This document shows, in pieces, positions 13,329-24,159 of a DNA stretch of 64,000 nucleotides. The notes beneath the pieces are model-generated. The model saw only the letters and a list, made by a program, of their open reading frames with translations, had not been told where the DNA came from and searched no databases. The stretch covers positions 310,001-374,000 of the forward strand of contig JAUTXW010003832.1 in NCBI GenBank assembly GCA_030620095.1, written 5' to 3'. How positions within the stretch are numbered: the stretch's first letter is position 1; every line of letters begins with the position of its first letter. The position numbers and the translations under genes are program-made. Source of the DNA: Kuschelorhynchus macadamiae (taxonomy: Eukaryota > Arthropoda > Insecta > Coleoptera > Curculionidae).

Positions 13329-13478
13329 AGTTATCTAGCAGTCACTTATGTATGCTTTGTATTCTGAATAGTTAGTCAGTTGAACATATTTGTAATTATA
13401 ACATATAACGATATATTTTGTACTTTAGAAAAATAAATTGTTTTTAAAAAGCTATTCGCGTAGATCGATTAGTTAACT
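13329..13478 (+). repeat. 5' LTR (150 bp, with a 48-bp deletion in U3)
   Basis: It runs from AGTTATCTAGCAGTC to GATTAGTTAACT. Compared with the 3' LTR it lacks 48 bp after AGCAGTCACTT, and the rest is the same by eye. A TCAGTT arthropod-type initiator lies at 13376-13381 and a polyadenylation signal AATAAA at 13432-13437. This fits an R region of roughly 13378 to beyond 13437. The missing 48 bp include the only TATA-like stretch of U3 (ACTATATAC), so promoter strength may be reduced. Because both U3 copies derive from one template, the gap arose after integration or is an assembly artefact. Confidence 0.9.
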
Positions 13479-13488
13479 GGCGCAGTCG
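13478..13488 (+). promoter_or_regulatory. Primer binding site, tRNA-Ser type
   Basis: TGGCGCAGTCG overlaps the last base of the 5' LTR and is complementary to the 3' end (with CCA) of insect serine tRNAs, as known for the 17.6/297 group. Minus-strand DNA synthesis would start here. Confidence 0.8.
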
Positions 13489-13715
13489 TACGGTATTTTC
13501 GGGATCGGTTATCGATTGAATATCGGAAAAATCGAACTAACCGAAAATATAGAACCTAACAGAACTGTTCATTGTGAGGCGTCGGAACATTCATTTTGGA
13601 GCTGTACCTTATAGTGATCGAAGATTGGCCCAAATTTGCCCAATTCTTGCAAGAGCCAGGACGTTTGTGGGAGGACCAAATAGCCGACCAAGACCCTGAC
13701 CTTATAATATAGGAA

Positions 13716-13745
13716 ATGTGGAAGAAAATCTTCTGTGTTATGTAA
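13716..13745 (+). CDS. Leader mini-ORF: uORF in unspliced RNA, first coding exon of env when spliced
   Basis: An ATG at 13716 opens eight codons (Met, Trp, two Lys, then mostly hydrophobic residues). In unspliced RNA the ninth codon is ATG and the tenth is TAA at 13743-13745. The stop lies within the sequence TATGTAAGTG, a strong 5' splice site with GTAAGT at 13742-13747. If used, exon 1 ends at 13741 with two bases of a codon left over. That is exactly the phase needed by the acceptor at 18943-18944. The residues then look like the start of a signal peptide for the envelope protein. Splicing is inferred; no transcript data are available. Confidence 0.7.
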   Translation: MWKKIFCVM

Positions 13746-13773
13746 GTGCAACAGATGTCTTTTTCTGACGTAA

Positions 13774-15083
13774 ATGTTTTTATTAAATAGTACCGCAGGT
13801 ACAAGAAATAACTTTTTATCTGAAAATAATAGTAATAATATGGCTCAGTTTAAACCTGAATATTTAAATTGTGTGCCACAATTTGATGGCAATCCTAATG
13901 ATCTTAATAGATACTTAGCTGTATGTCAAAGTATAATAGATGCTTTTTATAAACCCAACGAACATGATAATTTTCAAAATATTTATTTACTCAATTCAAT
14001 AATAGGTAAATTATCAGGAAATGCAAAACTAGTGTTAGGTACCCAGAATGTTACAACTTGGAACGAATTAAAAAATATTTTAAGCAGACATTTCGCTGAT
14101 CAGCGTGATGAAGCTTGCTTAAACAGAGATCTAGTAATGCTTAGGCAACAAAGTAACGAAAAACCTTGTCAATTTTATGATAGAATATTACATATCCTAA
14201 ACCTACTTTGTTCATATATAAATATACACGAAGAAAGTGATGCTGCAAAAACTTTAAAAAGAAATTTGTATAACGATTTAGCTTTAAAAACTTTTCTTTC
14301 GGGTCTTAAAGAACCATTAGGTACGACAATACGTTGTATGCGTCCAAGTGATCTCCCTCAAGCCATGCAATTTGTAACAGAGGAATACAACACACACTAT
14401 TTTCAAAATGTTTCAAAACCTAATAATCAAAAACCACCTACACAACATTCTAGGCCCACACATAATCAGTTTTATTCTCCACCCTCTAATTTTAATAGAA
14501 ACACACAGTATGACACATTCAACATGCATACACCACACAACTTATTTTATAATAAACCAACATTTCCTTCACAACCTATTCCAGTAAGACCTAATTATAA
14601 TCAAATACCAAGAAACTTTCCAACAAATTCACAAGTATTTAAGCCTCGATCGAATAATGTAAATGTATTTAAGCCTAACCCAAATCAGTCGTTTCCAAAG
14701 CCGACGCCGCGCCGATGAGTATATCGACAAGGCAGACAAATAACACATTTAGACCAACACCTGGCAATCATCAACCATCATACATTAAAAATTATTTTAA
14801 GCCAAATCAGCCCCAGAATTATATAGCTGAAGAACTCTATAATACGAATACTATCGAACAAATCAACGAAACCCCGTATTATGCTGATAATATGGAAGGT
14901 AAAAATTATAATGACGACGATGAATATGTTACTAATATGCCACAAAATATAGGTCATTAAACACAAACAAGCAACGAGCTACATGTAGGTCAATACCCAG
15001 AAACATGTGATCGTGAAGGTTACGCTTCCTCGAGTAGCGATGGAAATTTTCCATATGCGACTCAAGACGACAACGAAACATAA
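13774..15083 (+). pseudogene. gag: gag (broken by a 5-bp tandem duplication and a stop codon)
   Basis: Gag forms the capsid of the intracellular particle. The first open block runs from 13774 (or, more likely by family length and context, ATG 13840) to 14718. It holds the errantivirus Gag region (PQFDGNPNDLNRYL, WNELKNILSRHFADQRDE, FLSGLKEPLGTTIR), followed by an Asn/Pro/Gln-rich tail. No CCHC zinc knuckle is present, as is usual in this group. A perfect tandem CGCCG pair at 14705-14714 throws the frame. The tail continues in the next frame from 14715 (NYFKPNQPQNYIAEELYNT), meets TAA at 14958-14960, and resumes after it to a final TAA at 15081-15083. Total length without the breaks would be about 410 residues. 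The protein cannot be made in full from this copy. Confidence 0.85.
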
Positions 15084-18000
15084 CGCCCGAGATAATATCA
15101 CTTAACAACACTAATACTAGCGAGCTGTCATATATTATATTCCCTGAATATAATTTAAAATTTTTAATAGATAGTGGATCAACAAAATCATTTATTGACC
15201 CTAATCTTGCAAATAAATTTTATTCAAATTATGTAGTTTATGATCCATTTATTGTCTCGACAGTTTTTCAACAATCAGCACACGAATAGAGTGTAAAAAT
15301 TCCGGCATCTCGCATATTTAAATTACCAAGAAATAAATACTTAAAGTTCTACTTATTCAAATTTCATAATGTTTTCGATGGCTTAATAGGACTCGACAAT
15401 TTACGAGAATTGCAAGCTAATATTAATTATGACAAAGGTTTCTTAATAACTCCAACTGCTAGGATTAAATTGCAGTTCCACAAAACGCAAAGCCAGATAA
15501 ATAATATTACTATTTCGGCACGTACAGAACAAATCGTGAAAATTAAAACAGATATACAAGAAGGCGAGATAATAGTCCCGTATCAAAGGTTACACAACTG
15601 TGAAATCCCAAATTGTCTAACAATCGTAAAAGATGGTTATGCATTAACCACTATCTTAAATAATACATGCCAACCGATAACATTAGATATCTCCGAGCCT
15701 TTTAGTGTTGAAAAATTTGATATGGCAAATATCGAAAATATTAATTTAAATAACTTTAATGATCAATTGACACCAATTAATTTTGACCCTAACCAAATTC
15801 GTACTAGCCATCTTAACGAAGAAGAAAAATCGAAAATCTTACAACTCTGTAAAGAATTTTCGGACATTTTTTATTATGAAAACATGCCTTTAACCTTTAC
15901 AAGTAAAATAAAACATTCAATTAAAACTACTGACGAGCAACCTGTATATACTAAATCTTATAGGTACCCTTTTGTACATAAAAAAGAAGTCGAATCACAA
16001 ATAAATAAAATGTTAGAGCAAAAAATAATCCGTCCAAGTAATTCTCCATGGTCTTCACCAATATTGGTGGTACCTAAAAAGGCCGATGCGTCAGGAAAGC
16101 AAAAATGGCGTGTAGTTGTAGATTTTCGCAAAATTAATGAGAAATCAATCGATGACAAATATCCGTTGCCTAATATCATGGATTTGCTAGATAAACTTGG
16201 CAAATGCCAATATTTTACAACCCTTGACCTCGCCAGCGGGTTCCATCAGATCAAAATGGATGAAAACGATATCCCAAAGACGGCATTTAACACCGAAAAT
16301 GGCCATTTTGAATTTACGCGCATGCCTTTTGGTCTCAAAAATGCACCAGCCACCTTTCAAAGGGTCATGGATAGTATACTTCGAGGAATACAAAACGAAA
16401 AGTGTTTGGTATATCTCGACGATATTATCATATTTTCAACATCACTACAAGAACATGTTGAACGACTTAGGTCAGTTTTCCAAAGGTTACGCGAGTCTAA
16501 ATTTAAAATACAGTTAGATAAAAGTGAATTCCTAAGACGAGAGGTGGCATATTTAGGTCACATAGTAACACCTGACGGAGTACGACCTAACCCAGATAAG
16601 ATTCAGGCAATAAAAAATTATCCAATACCAAAAACCACAAAACAAATTAAAGGATTTCTCGGATTATTAGGATACTATAGACGATTTATAAACAACTTTG
16701 CAAAAATGACAAAACCTCTTACTAAATGTCTAAAAAAGGGCGCAAAAATAGAACATGACCAGGAATTCATTAACTGTTTCGAAACATGTAAAACTCTCTT
16801 AATTAACCAACCTATCTTACAATACCCTGATTTCGCAAAACCATTTAATTTAACGTGTGATGCCAGTAATGTAGCTCTAGGTGCCGTCCTACCACAAGGT
16901 AATATAGGTCAAGAGCTACCAGTAGCGTACGCATCACGGACACTTAATGATTCGGAACAAAACTACTCGACTATAGAAAAGGAATGCCTTTGCTTAGTAT
17001 GGGCAACAAAATACTTTCGTCCATATTTGTTCGGACGTAAATTTAATATTATTACGGGCCATAAGCCCCTTCAATGGCTTTTTAGTTTAAAAGATCCCAA
17101 CTCCAAATTATTACGATGGCGAGTCAAATTAGAAGAATTTGACTATAAAATTATTTATAAAAAAGGAAAGCTAAATACAAATGCAGACGCCCTGAGTAGA
17201 ATCGAAATACACACTAAAGAAACTGATGGATTCTCAAATATCGTATCCTATATAAATGACTTCAATAAACAATTAGAAGAAGAAAGAAACACAGGCAATA
17301 ATACCACAAGAGATAACGAAAATTTGGACCAAATGTCAATAGTGGCCCAACCTGATATCGAAGCACAGAACGAAACTGTTGACATACCAGCAGATGACGA
17401 TAGTCAAACTATACATACAAATAATGAACAAGACCCCATAGTAGGTGTTCCAATAATTGAAACAGCTGTTAACTACGGCGCTAATCAAATAATAATTTCG
17501 CAAGTCTTACACTCACCAGCAAAGCCAAGAAGACTAATATTATTTGAAAAGAAAAGACGCCTTATAGTGCAATTATCAGAAAATAATTTCGAGAATGACA
17601 TCTTACAGTTTATTAAAGAAAATGTAGTACCCGATAAACTATACTGTATGTATTTCGAAAACTCTTCCACCTACGAACCTTTTTGTGAAGTGGTAAGAAA
17701 ACATTTTAGATGGCCATCTCTTAGATTTAAAAGATGTCTCACAAAACTTATCGACGTAATAGATAAAAATGAGATTCCAGAAATTATAAAAAATTACCAC
17801 GAAAGTAAGACAAACCATCGTGGGATAGAAGAAACCGAAACACGTATAAAAGGAAAATATTACTGGCCTAATCTCAAAAACTCAATACAGACATACATTA
17901 ATGAGTGTGAAATTTGCCAACAAAGCAAATATGAACGACATCCAATAAAAATGGAAATAAATATTACTCCAATTGCCACGAAACCCTTCGATATTATCCA

Positions 18001-18796
18001 CCTAGACACGTATACCTTAGACAAAGAGAAGTTTCTAACTATCATTGATAGTTTTTCTAAATATGCACAGGCATATCATTTGCAAACATTATCTGGTACA
18101 GAAGTATCGGATAAACTAATTACTTTCTTCTCACATCACGGAATACCCACCAAAATTGTTGTTGACAACGGGACAGAATTCAAAAATACTATTGTAACAG
18201 AACTATTACAACTTCATAAAATAAAAGTACATTTTTGTTCTCCGCACCATTCACAGTCCAACGGTGTCATCGAGAGGCTTCATTCCACCTTATCTGAACA
18301 CGTAAGATTACTAAACAATCAGGGATTTCTTAAAACACCAATTTCTCAAAAAATAAAATATGCTATTTTAGCATACAATCATACTATTCATTCTGCAACT
18401 AACTTCAAACCAATAGACGTGATAAATGGACACATTAGCCCCAATGACCCCTTTAACTTAACGTTAGATCAGTTGTTGATAACAGATTATGTTACCGAAC
18501 ATAAAGATAAAACAAAACTCCTCTACGCAAAAATCAATGAACAACTAATAAATAAAAAAGAGCAAGTAATACAAAAAATTAATGAGGACCGTGATAAACC
18601 AAATATATTTACACCAGAGCAAAAAATATATGTCAAAAAACATGTACGACAAAAACTAGGCAATACATTTTTACCACCAACACAAATAGAAAATATCGAC
18701 TCTATTCGAAAAACAGTAACAACACCCACACATGCCAAAATACATATGGATAACCTCAAACGACCCCTTAGAAAAAAATACAGTTTCTACACATAA
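15038..18796 (+). pseudogene. pol: pol polyprotein: protease, reverse transcriptase, RNase H, integrase (damaged)
   Basis: The frame is open from 15038 to a TAG at 15287-15289, then open to 18796 (1128 codons from 15410). Protease: Asp-Ser-Gly at 15170-15178. Reverse transcriptase: about 15950-16700, with the DFRKIN box and the YLDD catalytic box at 16412-16423. RNase H: about 16850-17210, with TCDAS and the ATIEKE-like Glu box; at 17057-17059 a Gly codon sits where the family has the catalytic Asp (TDH-like box). Integrase: HHCC zinc site at about 17800-17930, then D (18005), D (18164) and E (18272), with 35 residues between the last two. The C-terminal part has VKKHVRQK and DNLKRP. The TAG inside the protease and the RNase H change make this copy unable to copy itself, though most of the frame is preserved. 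Confidence 0.92.
15044..15050 (+). promoter_or_regulatory. Candidate -1 ribosomal frameshift site between gag and pol
   Basis: The heptamer A AAT TTT fits the X XXY YYZ rule, with its codon phase matching the last gag frame. A -1 slip there enters the frame that carries protease and the rest of pol. That frame is open from 15038, only six bases upstream, so the overlap with gag (15038-15083) is tight around the heptamer. No obvious downstream pseudoknot was found by eye. Confidence 0.65.
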
Positions 18797-18944
18797 CATT
18801 AAATTACCAAAATTAAATGAATTACACATGCCCACGTACTAACCTCATTAATTATTACAAGATATGACTCAATAACTATAACACAACTATTATTAAAACT
18901 ATAACAAGAAACACACAATTTTAACACCAGCTATTATATTTCAG

Positions 18945-20601
18945 CATTGTGCATGCATACTGCAGCCAAGGACAGGTTGAAATACGACGCTTGGACAATA
19001 ACCCCGGAATATTACCCATTAAACTAGGGAATGCAAAAATGAAAGACTATACCTACACCATGATGCATTATTACGATTTAAACTTGATAATTACAGAAAT
19101 AAATAAATTGAATCTCAGGTCAAAAAACGTGACTTCATTGCTAGACACACATACCGAATATTATGTTGATATTAGCAATTATTTAAAAATACTGAATTTA
19201 ACACAAAACCGAGTAGAAAACAAATTAAAAGAATTATTACCTAATCATAATAGAATTAAAAGAGGATTAGTAAATGGCTTAGGATCAATATTTAAAGCTG
19301 TGACAGGGAACCTTGACGCATCCGACGGAGATCACTATGAAAACCTTATTCAAAATTTACAAAACAACCAAAATAGGTTACAAGCAAGCATTTTGAAACA
19401 AAACTCACTTTCTTTAACAATAATCGAAAAATTTAACCATACAATAGAACAGATAGGTAATAATGAAAAACTTTTGGATTCAAAAATAAATCAAATTGCA
19501 TTTATCGTTCAAAAATCTACTTACAGAGAAAATTCTCTTTATATTAAAGATGTAATTAATCAAATTATCAATGTATTTGAAATAATTGATTCAATTCTCC
19601 AAGACATAGAAAACTCTTTAACATTTTCGAAATTGAAAATTATACATCCAAGCATAATAAGAACGGAGAACCTTTTTTCCGAATTAAAAATTTTGCAAAA
19701 ACGTATAGGCTTAAAACAAATGCCTATACCAGTAACATTGGAAAACATCTTACTTTTTGAAAAAATAATTCAAGTTGAAGCATTCAATTTTAATAATAAA
19801 ATAACCTATCTCCTTCATGTTCCAATAACGGCCCCTGAAACTTTCGATTATTTTCACCTTTATTCTATTCCTATATACTGTCAGAGTCTGTTTAAGGTTG
19901 TTTTACCGCGTAATAAATATGTAATAAAAAATCAGTTGCACTACGCATACTATGGACAAGAGTGTCAAAAAATTATGTCCGAGGACTACCTCTGCACAAA
20001 GGAAGATCTCAAAGAAATCCAAGAAGACAGCCCTTGTGACGTAAAACTTCTAAACTCCGACAAAAACACCTCCATATGTAAACAGACCGAAGTCAAGTTA
20101 ACCGAGCCAATTGTTAATCAATTAGATCAAACTGATCAATGGATATTGGTTCTTCCTACTAAACAGTCAATCAAAATTAAATGTGCAGGTCAAGAAGAAA
20201 TCCAAAAACTTATGGGCACCTATTTATGCCATATTCCAACCGGATGTCAAATCAACGTAAATTCGTTAATAATAATTAACGAAAAAAGAAATATCAAGTC
20301 CACTCAACAGCCAATCCTTTTTCCGGACTTCGAAAAAGTAACAACTTTCCTGCCTACATTAAATTTAAGTTTTCATCTACAGGACCTGAAGTTAGACGAA
20401 CTGCATCTCCTAAGTAAAGAAATTAAAGAAAACGAACCATATTTAAGTTTCAAAGAAATAAGAAGACTCCCAAGTATAGGAACTGTCCTCCTATATGCCA
20501 TGGTAATCATTTGCATTTTATTCCTGGTGTACAAGAAGTTTGTGCCAAAAATGAAGAAAGACGTCCCCAGAGAAAACACCGAAATTCAACTACCCCTTTA
20601 A
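18945..20601 (+). CDS. env: env: envelope-like glycoprotein, baculovirus F/errantivirus type (main exon)
   Basis: The exon begins after a TTATATTTCAG acceptor (AG at 18943-18944). Within the frame no ATG stands near the start, as expected if it is spliced to the exon at 13716-13741. The 550-codon open part has a furin-type RIKR at 19252-19263. It is followed at once by a GLVNGLGSIFKAVTGNLD segment typical of the fusion-peptide start of baculovirus F and errantivirus Env. A heptad-rich, Asn/Gln-rich helix region and a Cys-containing ectodomain follow. One hydrophobic membrane span lies near residues 510-528 (about 20475-20530), then a short basic tail. The N-terminal part before RIKR is about 100 residues. 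It has no stop or frameshift, unlike gag and pol. In family members it is displayed on membranes and can mediate cell entry; activity of this copy is unknown. Confidence 0.85.
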
Positions 20602-20619
20602 ATTCTGGCAGTTGAAACT

Positions 20620-20631
20620 TATGGGGGGAGG
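20620..20631 (+). promoter_or_regulatory. Polypurine tract
   Basis: The purine run ATGGGGGGAGG directly abuts the 3' LTR and follows the env stop by about 20 bases. It is the expected primer for plus-strand synthesis. Confidence 0.75.
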
Positions 20632-20829
20632 AGTTATCTAGCAGTCACTTGCTGAATATACATTTAAATTGTTTAGATTGCACTTTTCTAACTATATACT
20701 GTATGCTTTGTATTCTGAATAGTTAGTCAGTTGAACATATTTGTAATTATAACATATAACGATATATTTTGTACTTTAGAAAAATAAATTGTTTTTAAAA
20801 AGCTATTCGCGTAGATCGATTAGTTAACT
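20632..20829 (+). repeat. 3' LTR (198 bp)
   Basis: It starts AGTTATCTAGCAGTC and ends GATTAGTTAACT, followed by the CGTA target duplication at 20830-20833. It has 48 bp (GCTGAATATACA... to ...CTATATACT) that are absent from the 5' LTR and include a TATA-like stretch. It shares the initiator TCAGTT and AATAAA with the 5' LTR. Confidence 0.92.
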
Positions 20830-20833
20830 CGTA

Positions 20834-22350
20834 CGAAAGTTTGCACAAACTATACACAGGAGTCAGTAGTCAGTCAACAAACGATCATTTTATATTTAAT
20901 GACATTTTACGGGCAGGTGGTTTAGCGACCTGAGAAATTTCTGGTTCTCATACTAGAAAAATGTTATTACTAATGCCACAAAAAATATTTTACAGGAGTG
21001 GAACATCGAAGATAAAATCGTAGGTTTTTTCGATAACACAACCTTCCTATAAATGCCATCAGTGACTATCTTTGCCTCTATAAAATTTTTTGTGTATCCC
21101 ACATGTTATTTTTTATCGTTACCGGCTTTCTGAAAGATAAAAGAAAAATTTCAGTTTTTGTTGATCATATAAACATAGTAGTCTTGCAGGTGACAAACTT
21201 AAATGTGTACAAGAACAAATGGGGTTATCCATATCGAAAGCTCCTCGAGTGACCTTGAAAAATCGCCGCGCTGCGCTGTCGCCGAATATGTAGTGTATTT
21301 ATTAGCAGTCAGCTAAGTTAAATAAATCGTTTGCATGTTTTTTGAGTGTAAGACAGTCAGTCGAAGTTTTTTTTTAAATATTAAAACATTTGTATTTGTA
21401 ATAAAGAATAGACGAAGAGCGTAGCAAAAAGAGCCAGAACAAACCAAAACTAGGTGCAAAAAAATTGGGACATGCATATAAAAAAGAAAGGCAGATAAAA
21501 TTACGTTTGGCTGCAGGTTATTTGCAAAAATCCAATCTAAAAGGTTTTATTCCCGCATGGTTTCCCTCGAAATCTGCAAAATGTTCAGGTTATCTTGTAA
21601 TATAATCGTTGTGCGCCCTCATAATGGCGTGCCCCCTCCCCCCGCCTTTTCACCCACGGCACACTAGTGGTTCTATATCCCTGTGTAAAAAAACTAAGAC
21701 ACATAGCATAGGTAAATGCGAGAAGTAGGCCGATAGTTAGCAGTGGATGAACTGCATTTCTTTTAGTAAATCCTCTGTAAAATCTATAAACATTAGATCT
21801 AAGTATGAAGTTCCTAACTACCTAAATACGAAAGAGAACTATGGCATGTTTATATATTTACTCCTATGCATTTACCAAAACTAACGGGTTGGTCCAAAAA
21901 GTAAAATTTATGAGGTTTGTAATTATACATTTTACATATTTTGCTTTGTTGTTTATCTAATTTAAACCCACACCTTTCATGAAGGTTTACTTTCCTGAGG
22001 ATTCGTTATTTAATAAAGTATTTTTAAACTAAATGCTCTTCCACAAGCCTACAAATCATCTCGAAAAAATATGAACCAAAACAAGTTGTTTCAAATCAAA
22101 CAAAAATCATGATAGAAAAACAAAACAAGAGATATTAAAACTTCTAGCTCACCTTCACAGGACAAGGATTAATTTACGAAGAAACTAGAAAAACCAGAAA
22201 TGGAATTCCCATATTCCTAATCAATAATAATATTTAAAGTTTCGTGCGGCACATCAGGGCGGCCAACATTTAAGATCTCTAAATTCTTCGCTATCTTCTA
22301 CAAGCTCCTCAATAAGAAAGACTAATTATATAAGTTTTAGACTGGGGATT
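20834..22350. other. No gene recognised
   Basis: Unique-looking A+T-rich sequence with a few G+C-richer patches (around 21230-21290 and 21610-21660). No open frame of note and no repeat matched elsewhere in the window. Confidence 0.5.
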
Positions 22351-22359
22351 TTACCAATA

Positions 22360-22552
22360 TTCAATTTAAAATTTTTATTTTTAAGGATGAAGATATAAAC
22401 TGTAGCTTAATTTCTCAAGAAATCACAGTTTGAGCAACACTACGATAAATCTTTAAGAGTTTTAGAGAAGACATTTTTCAAAGTTTTAATCTTTTTGCTA
22501 CACAGTTTCTGGTGGCCATGATTCTTTTAGTCATAAACTTTAATTCGGAAGA
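22360..22552. repeat. Repeat F, copy 1
   Basis: The segment with AACTGTAGCTTA, AAATCACAGTTT, AAATCTTTA, TTTTTGCTACACA and TCTGGTGGC is found again in the same orientation at 23990-24158. It belongs to an unclassified dispersed repeat. No coding capacity. Confidence 0.65.
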
Positions 22553-22559
22553 AATTCAA

Positions 22560-23560
22560 TTGTTAAAAATAAACCCTCCGCGATTTTTTCACATCTTCAC
22601 GTTGCGGGGTCTATAGATAGAGGAAAACATGTTTTCTTAATTCCGTGGTTTGTTTGTTAGTTCACAGCAGACCTAAAAACTGCTTTCCCGTTTGACTTCA
22701 AATTATTATGGTCAAAAATTAAAAGTCATATGGGAACGACCTGGTAACACTTTGATAAAAGTCCAAAAGGGCGAAATAAAATGGCGGCTTAGTGAAATGA
22801 AAAAAATTATTACTAAAAAACTGCTAATAAAACTAGTAAAATTTGGGTACGAATTCAAGATGGCTCCCAAATGGAATGTTTGTGACCTTGAAAAAACCGC
22901 AGATGCCAAAAAAAATATTTTCTTAATTTCATTTGTATGTCTGTTTCTCAGTTCGCGGTGTAACTAAAAACCACTTCGATTAACTTCAAATTTTGATCAA
23001 AAATTAAGGGTTATTTGGGGACGATTTGGTATTATTTTGGTAAAAATCCAATATGACGGGACAAAATGGCGGCTTAGTGAGATTTTAAAAACTTTTTTAC
23101 TAAAAAACAAATTATCCAATTTACTTCAAATTTTACACAAATAGCAATGAATCAACCTATAATATTTTGGTATGAATCCAAGACAGCAAAACGAAATGGC
23201 GGCCTAATAATTTATTTCAAAAAATCTCTCTAAAAAACCACTTATCAGATTAACTTTAAATTTTAGGCATCCATCAAGTGTAATACAGTGAAAAAATGGG
23301 AAAATTGTGATACAAATTCAGGACGGAGAAACAAAATTGCGGTCAAAAAAAATGTCGAAGAAATCAATGTAAAAAATTTTCTTATTCAATTGACTTCATA
23401 TTTTGCAGCAAAATTGAATGTGATACAGGGATTAACTTATACAAATTCAAAATTTATTTTAAATCATCCCCAGAATATATGTGGCATAGGTAGAAACTGG
23501 TAAAATATTGGTACGATTCCGATATGGTGGAACAAAATGGCGCGCTATATAATTGTTCAA
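22560..23560 (-). repeat. Repeat G, copy 1 (array of about 140-bp units)
   Basis: Degenerate units start with a TTaACTTCAAATTTT motif near 22692, 22980, 23120, 23250 and 23390, and carry a second landmark AAAATGGCGGC (22781, 23065, 23194). The spacing is about 130-143 bp, with one faded unit near 22835. The same repeat lies in the opposite orientation at 33464-34172, including the end module with GAAAACATG. Open frames inside are by-products. I do not know a published name for it. Confidence 0.7.
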
Positions 23561-23611
23561 AAAGACACTATACCAAATGACTATGTGCACAACAATCCAT
23601 ATTCTTATCGC

Positions 23612-23936
23612 ACCAACTTGTTCGATTTCTAGACTAGCTACTTCATTATCCAAACACAAGAACCCTAACTTGGTCGCGCATTTATCCAAATATTTGAATG
23701 AATTAATCGAACTTGACGCTACAAGAGTTTTAATAACCGTATAACCGGAGATTTCTAATTCGAACGATCCCATATCAAACTACACTAATTGCACGACACT
23801 GTCTCATGTTAGAAGTAATAATTAGTGAACCGTTTCAGCTTTCGTTGTCTAACATTTCTCCGATAAAGGATATTTTTCCTGGAACTGCCTTGTGCAAACA
23901 AGCCGCTAATATGTGCATTCGCGAAAGTATTCTGGA
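23612..23936. repeat. Repeat E, copy 1 (uninterrupted; contains the empty piggyBac site)
   Basis: It aligns with 25405-25505 followed directly by 27901-28100. The shared blocks include CCCTAACTTGGTCG, GACGCTAC/GCGTCAAG, GTTTTAATAACCG, AATTCGAACGAT, ACACTAATTGCAC and TCTAACATTTCTCCGATAAA. In this copy the GTTTTAATAACCG site is intact, giving the pre-insertion state of the other copy. Confidence 0.8.
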
Positions 23937-23989
23937 CTGAATAGATTCTTATATGACTGAGCGAAAAATAATTGTTACTAATTAATATT

Positions 23990-24158
23990 CAATTAAAAAT
24001 ATTCTCCAGGATCAACATAAAAACTGTAGCTTATTTTTTCATAAAATCACAGTTTAGACAGTCCTAGACAAATCTTTAGGTGCTTTAGAGAGAGAAAATG
24101 TTAATATTTTTGCTACACATTCTCTGGTGGCTACTACTCGTTTAATCATTAACTTTAA
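23990..24158. repeat. Repeat F, copy 2
   Basis: Direct-orientation match to 22360-22552, about 1.6 kb away, with substitutions and small gaps. Together the copies bracket repeat G1 and repeat E1. Confidence 0.65.
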
Positions 24159-24159
24159 T

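Larger units (their letters stand above)
13329..20829 (+). mobile_element. Full-length env-bearing Gypsy/errantivirus-type LTR retrotransposon (endogenous insect retrovirus-like)
   Basis: The 7.5-kb element has LTRs beginning AGTTA and ending TAACT, and is flanked by the 4-bp direct repeat CGTA (13325-13328 and 20830-20833). It has a tRNA-Ser-type primer site, gag, pol in protease-RT-RNase H-integrase order, env, and a G-rich polypurine tract. This order and the 4-bp duplication are those of errantiviruses such as 17.6, 297 and ZAM. The LTRs are the same over their shared 150 bp, so insertion is recent. The copy is defective: a 5-bp tandem duplication and a stop in gag, a stop in the protease, and a changed RNase H catalytic position. 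Env is open. It could only move with proteins supplied by another copy. Confidence 0.95.

Noticed and set aside
13792..13804. Alternative donor CCGCAG/GTACAAG just inside the gag start
   Set aside because: Good donor look, but from ATG 13774 it leaves one base over, which is out of phase with the env frame at the acceptor.
14715..14960. Separate small gene between gag and pol (ATGA overlap with the gag stop)
   Set aside because: The peptide is the usual errantivirus Gag tail and follows a perfect CGCCG tandem duplication, so it is the continuation of a frame-broken gag rather than a new gene.
18928..18931. Alternative env acceptor at ACACCAG, 14 bases before the chosen one
   Set aside because: It would put exon 1 out of frame with env; the TTTCAG acceptor at 18944 has the better pyrimidine context and the right phase.
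22692..23503. Open frames of 91 and 71 codons inside repeat G1
   Set aside because: They run across degenerate tandem units and are not kept in the other copy.
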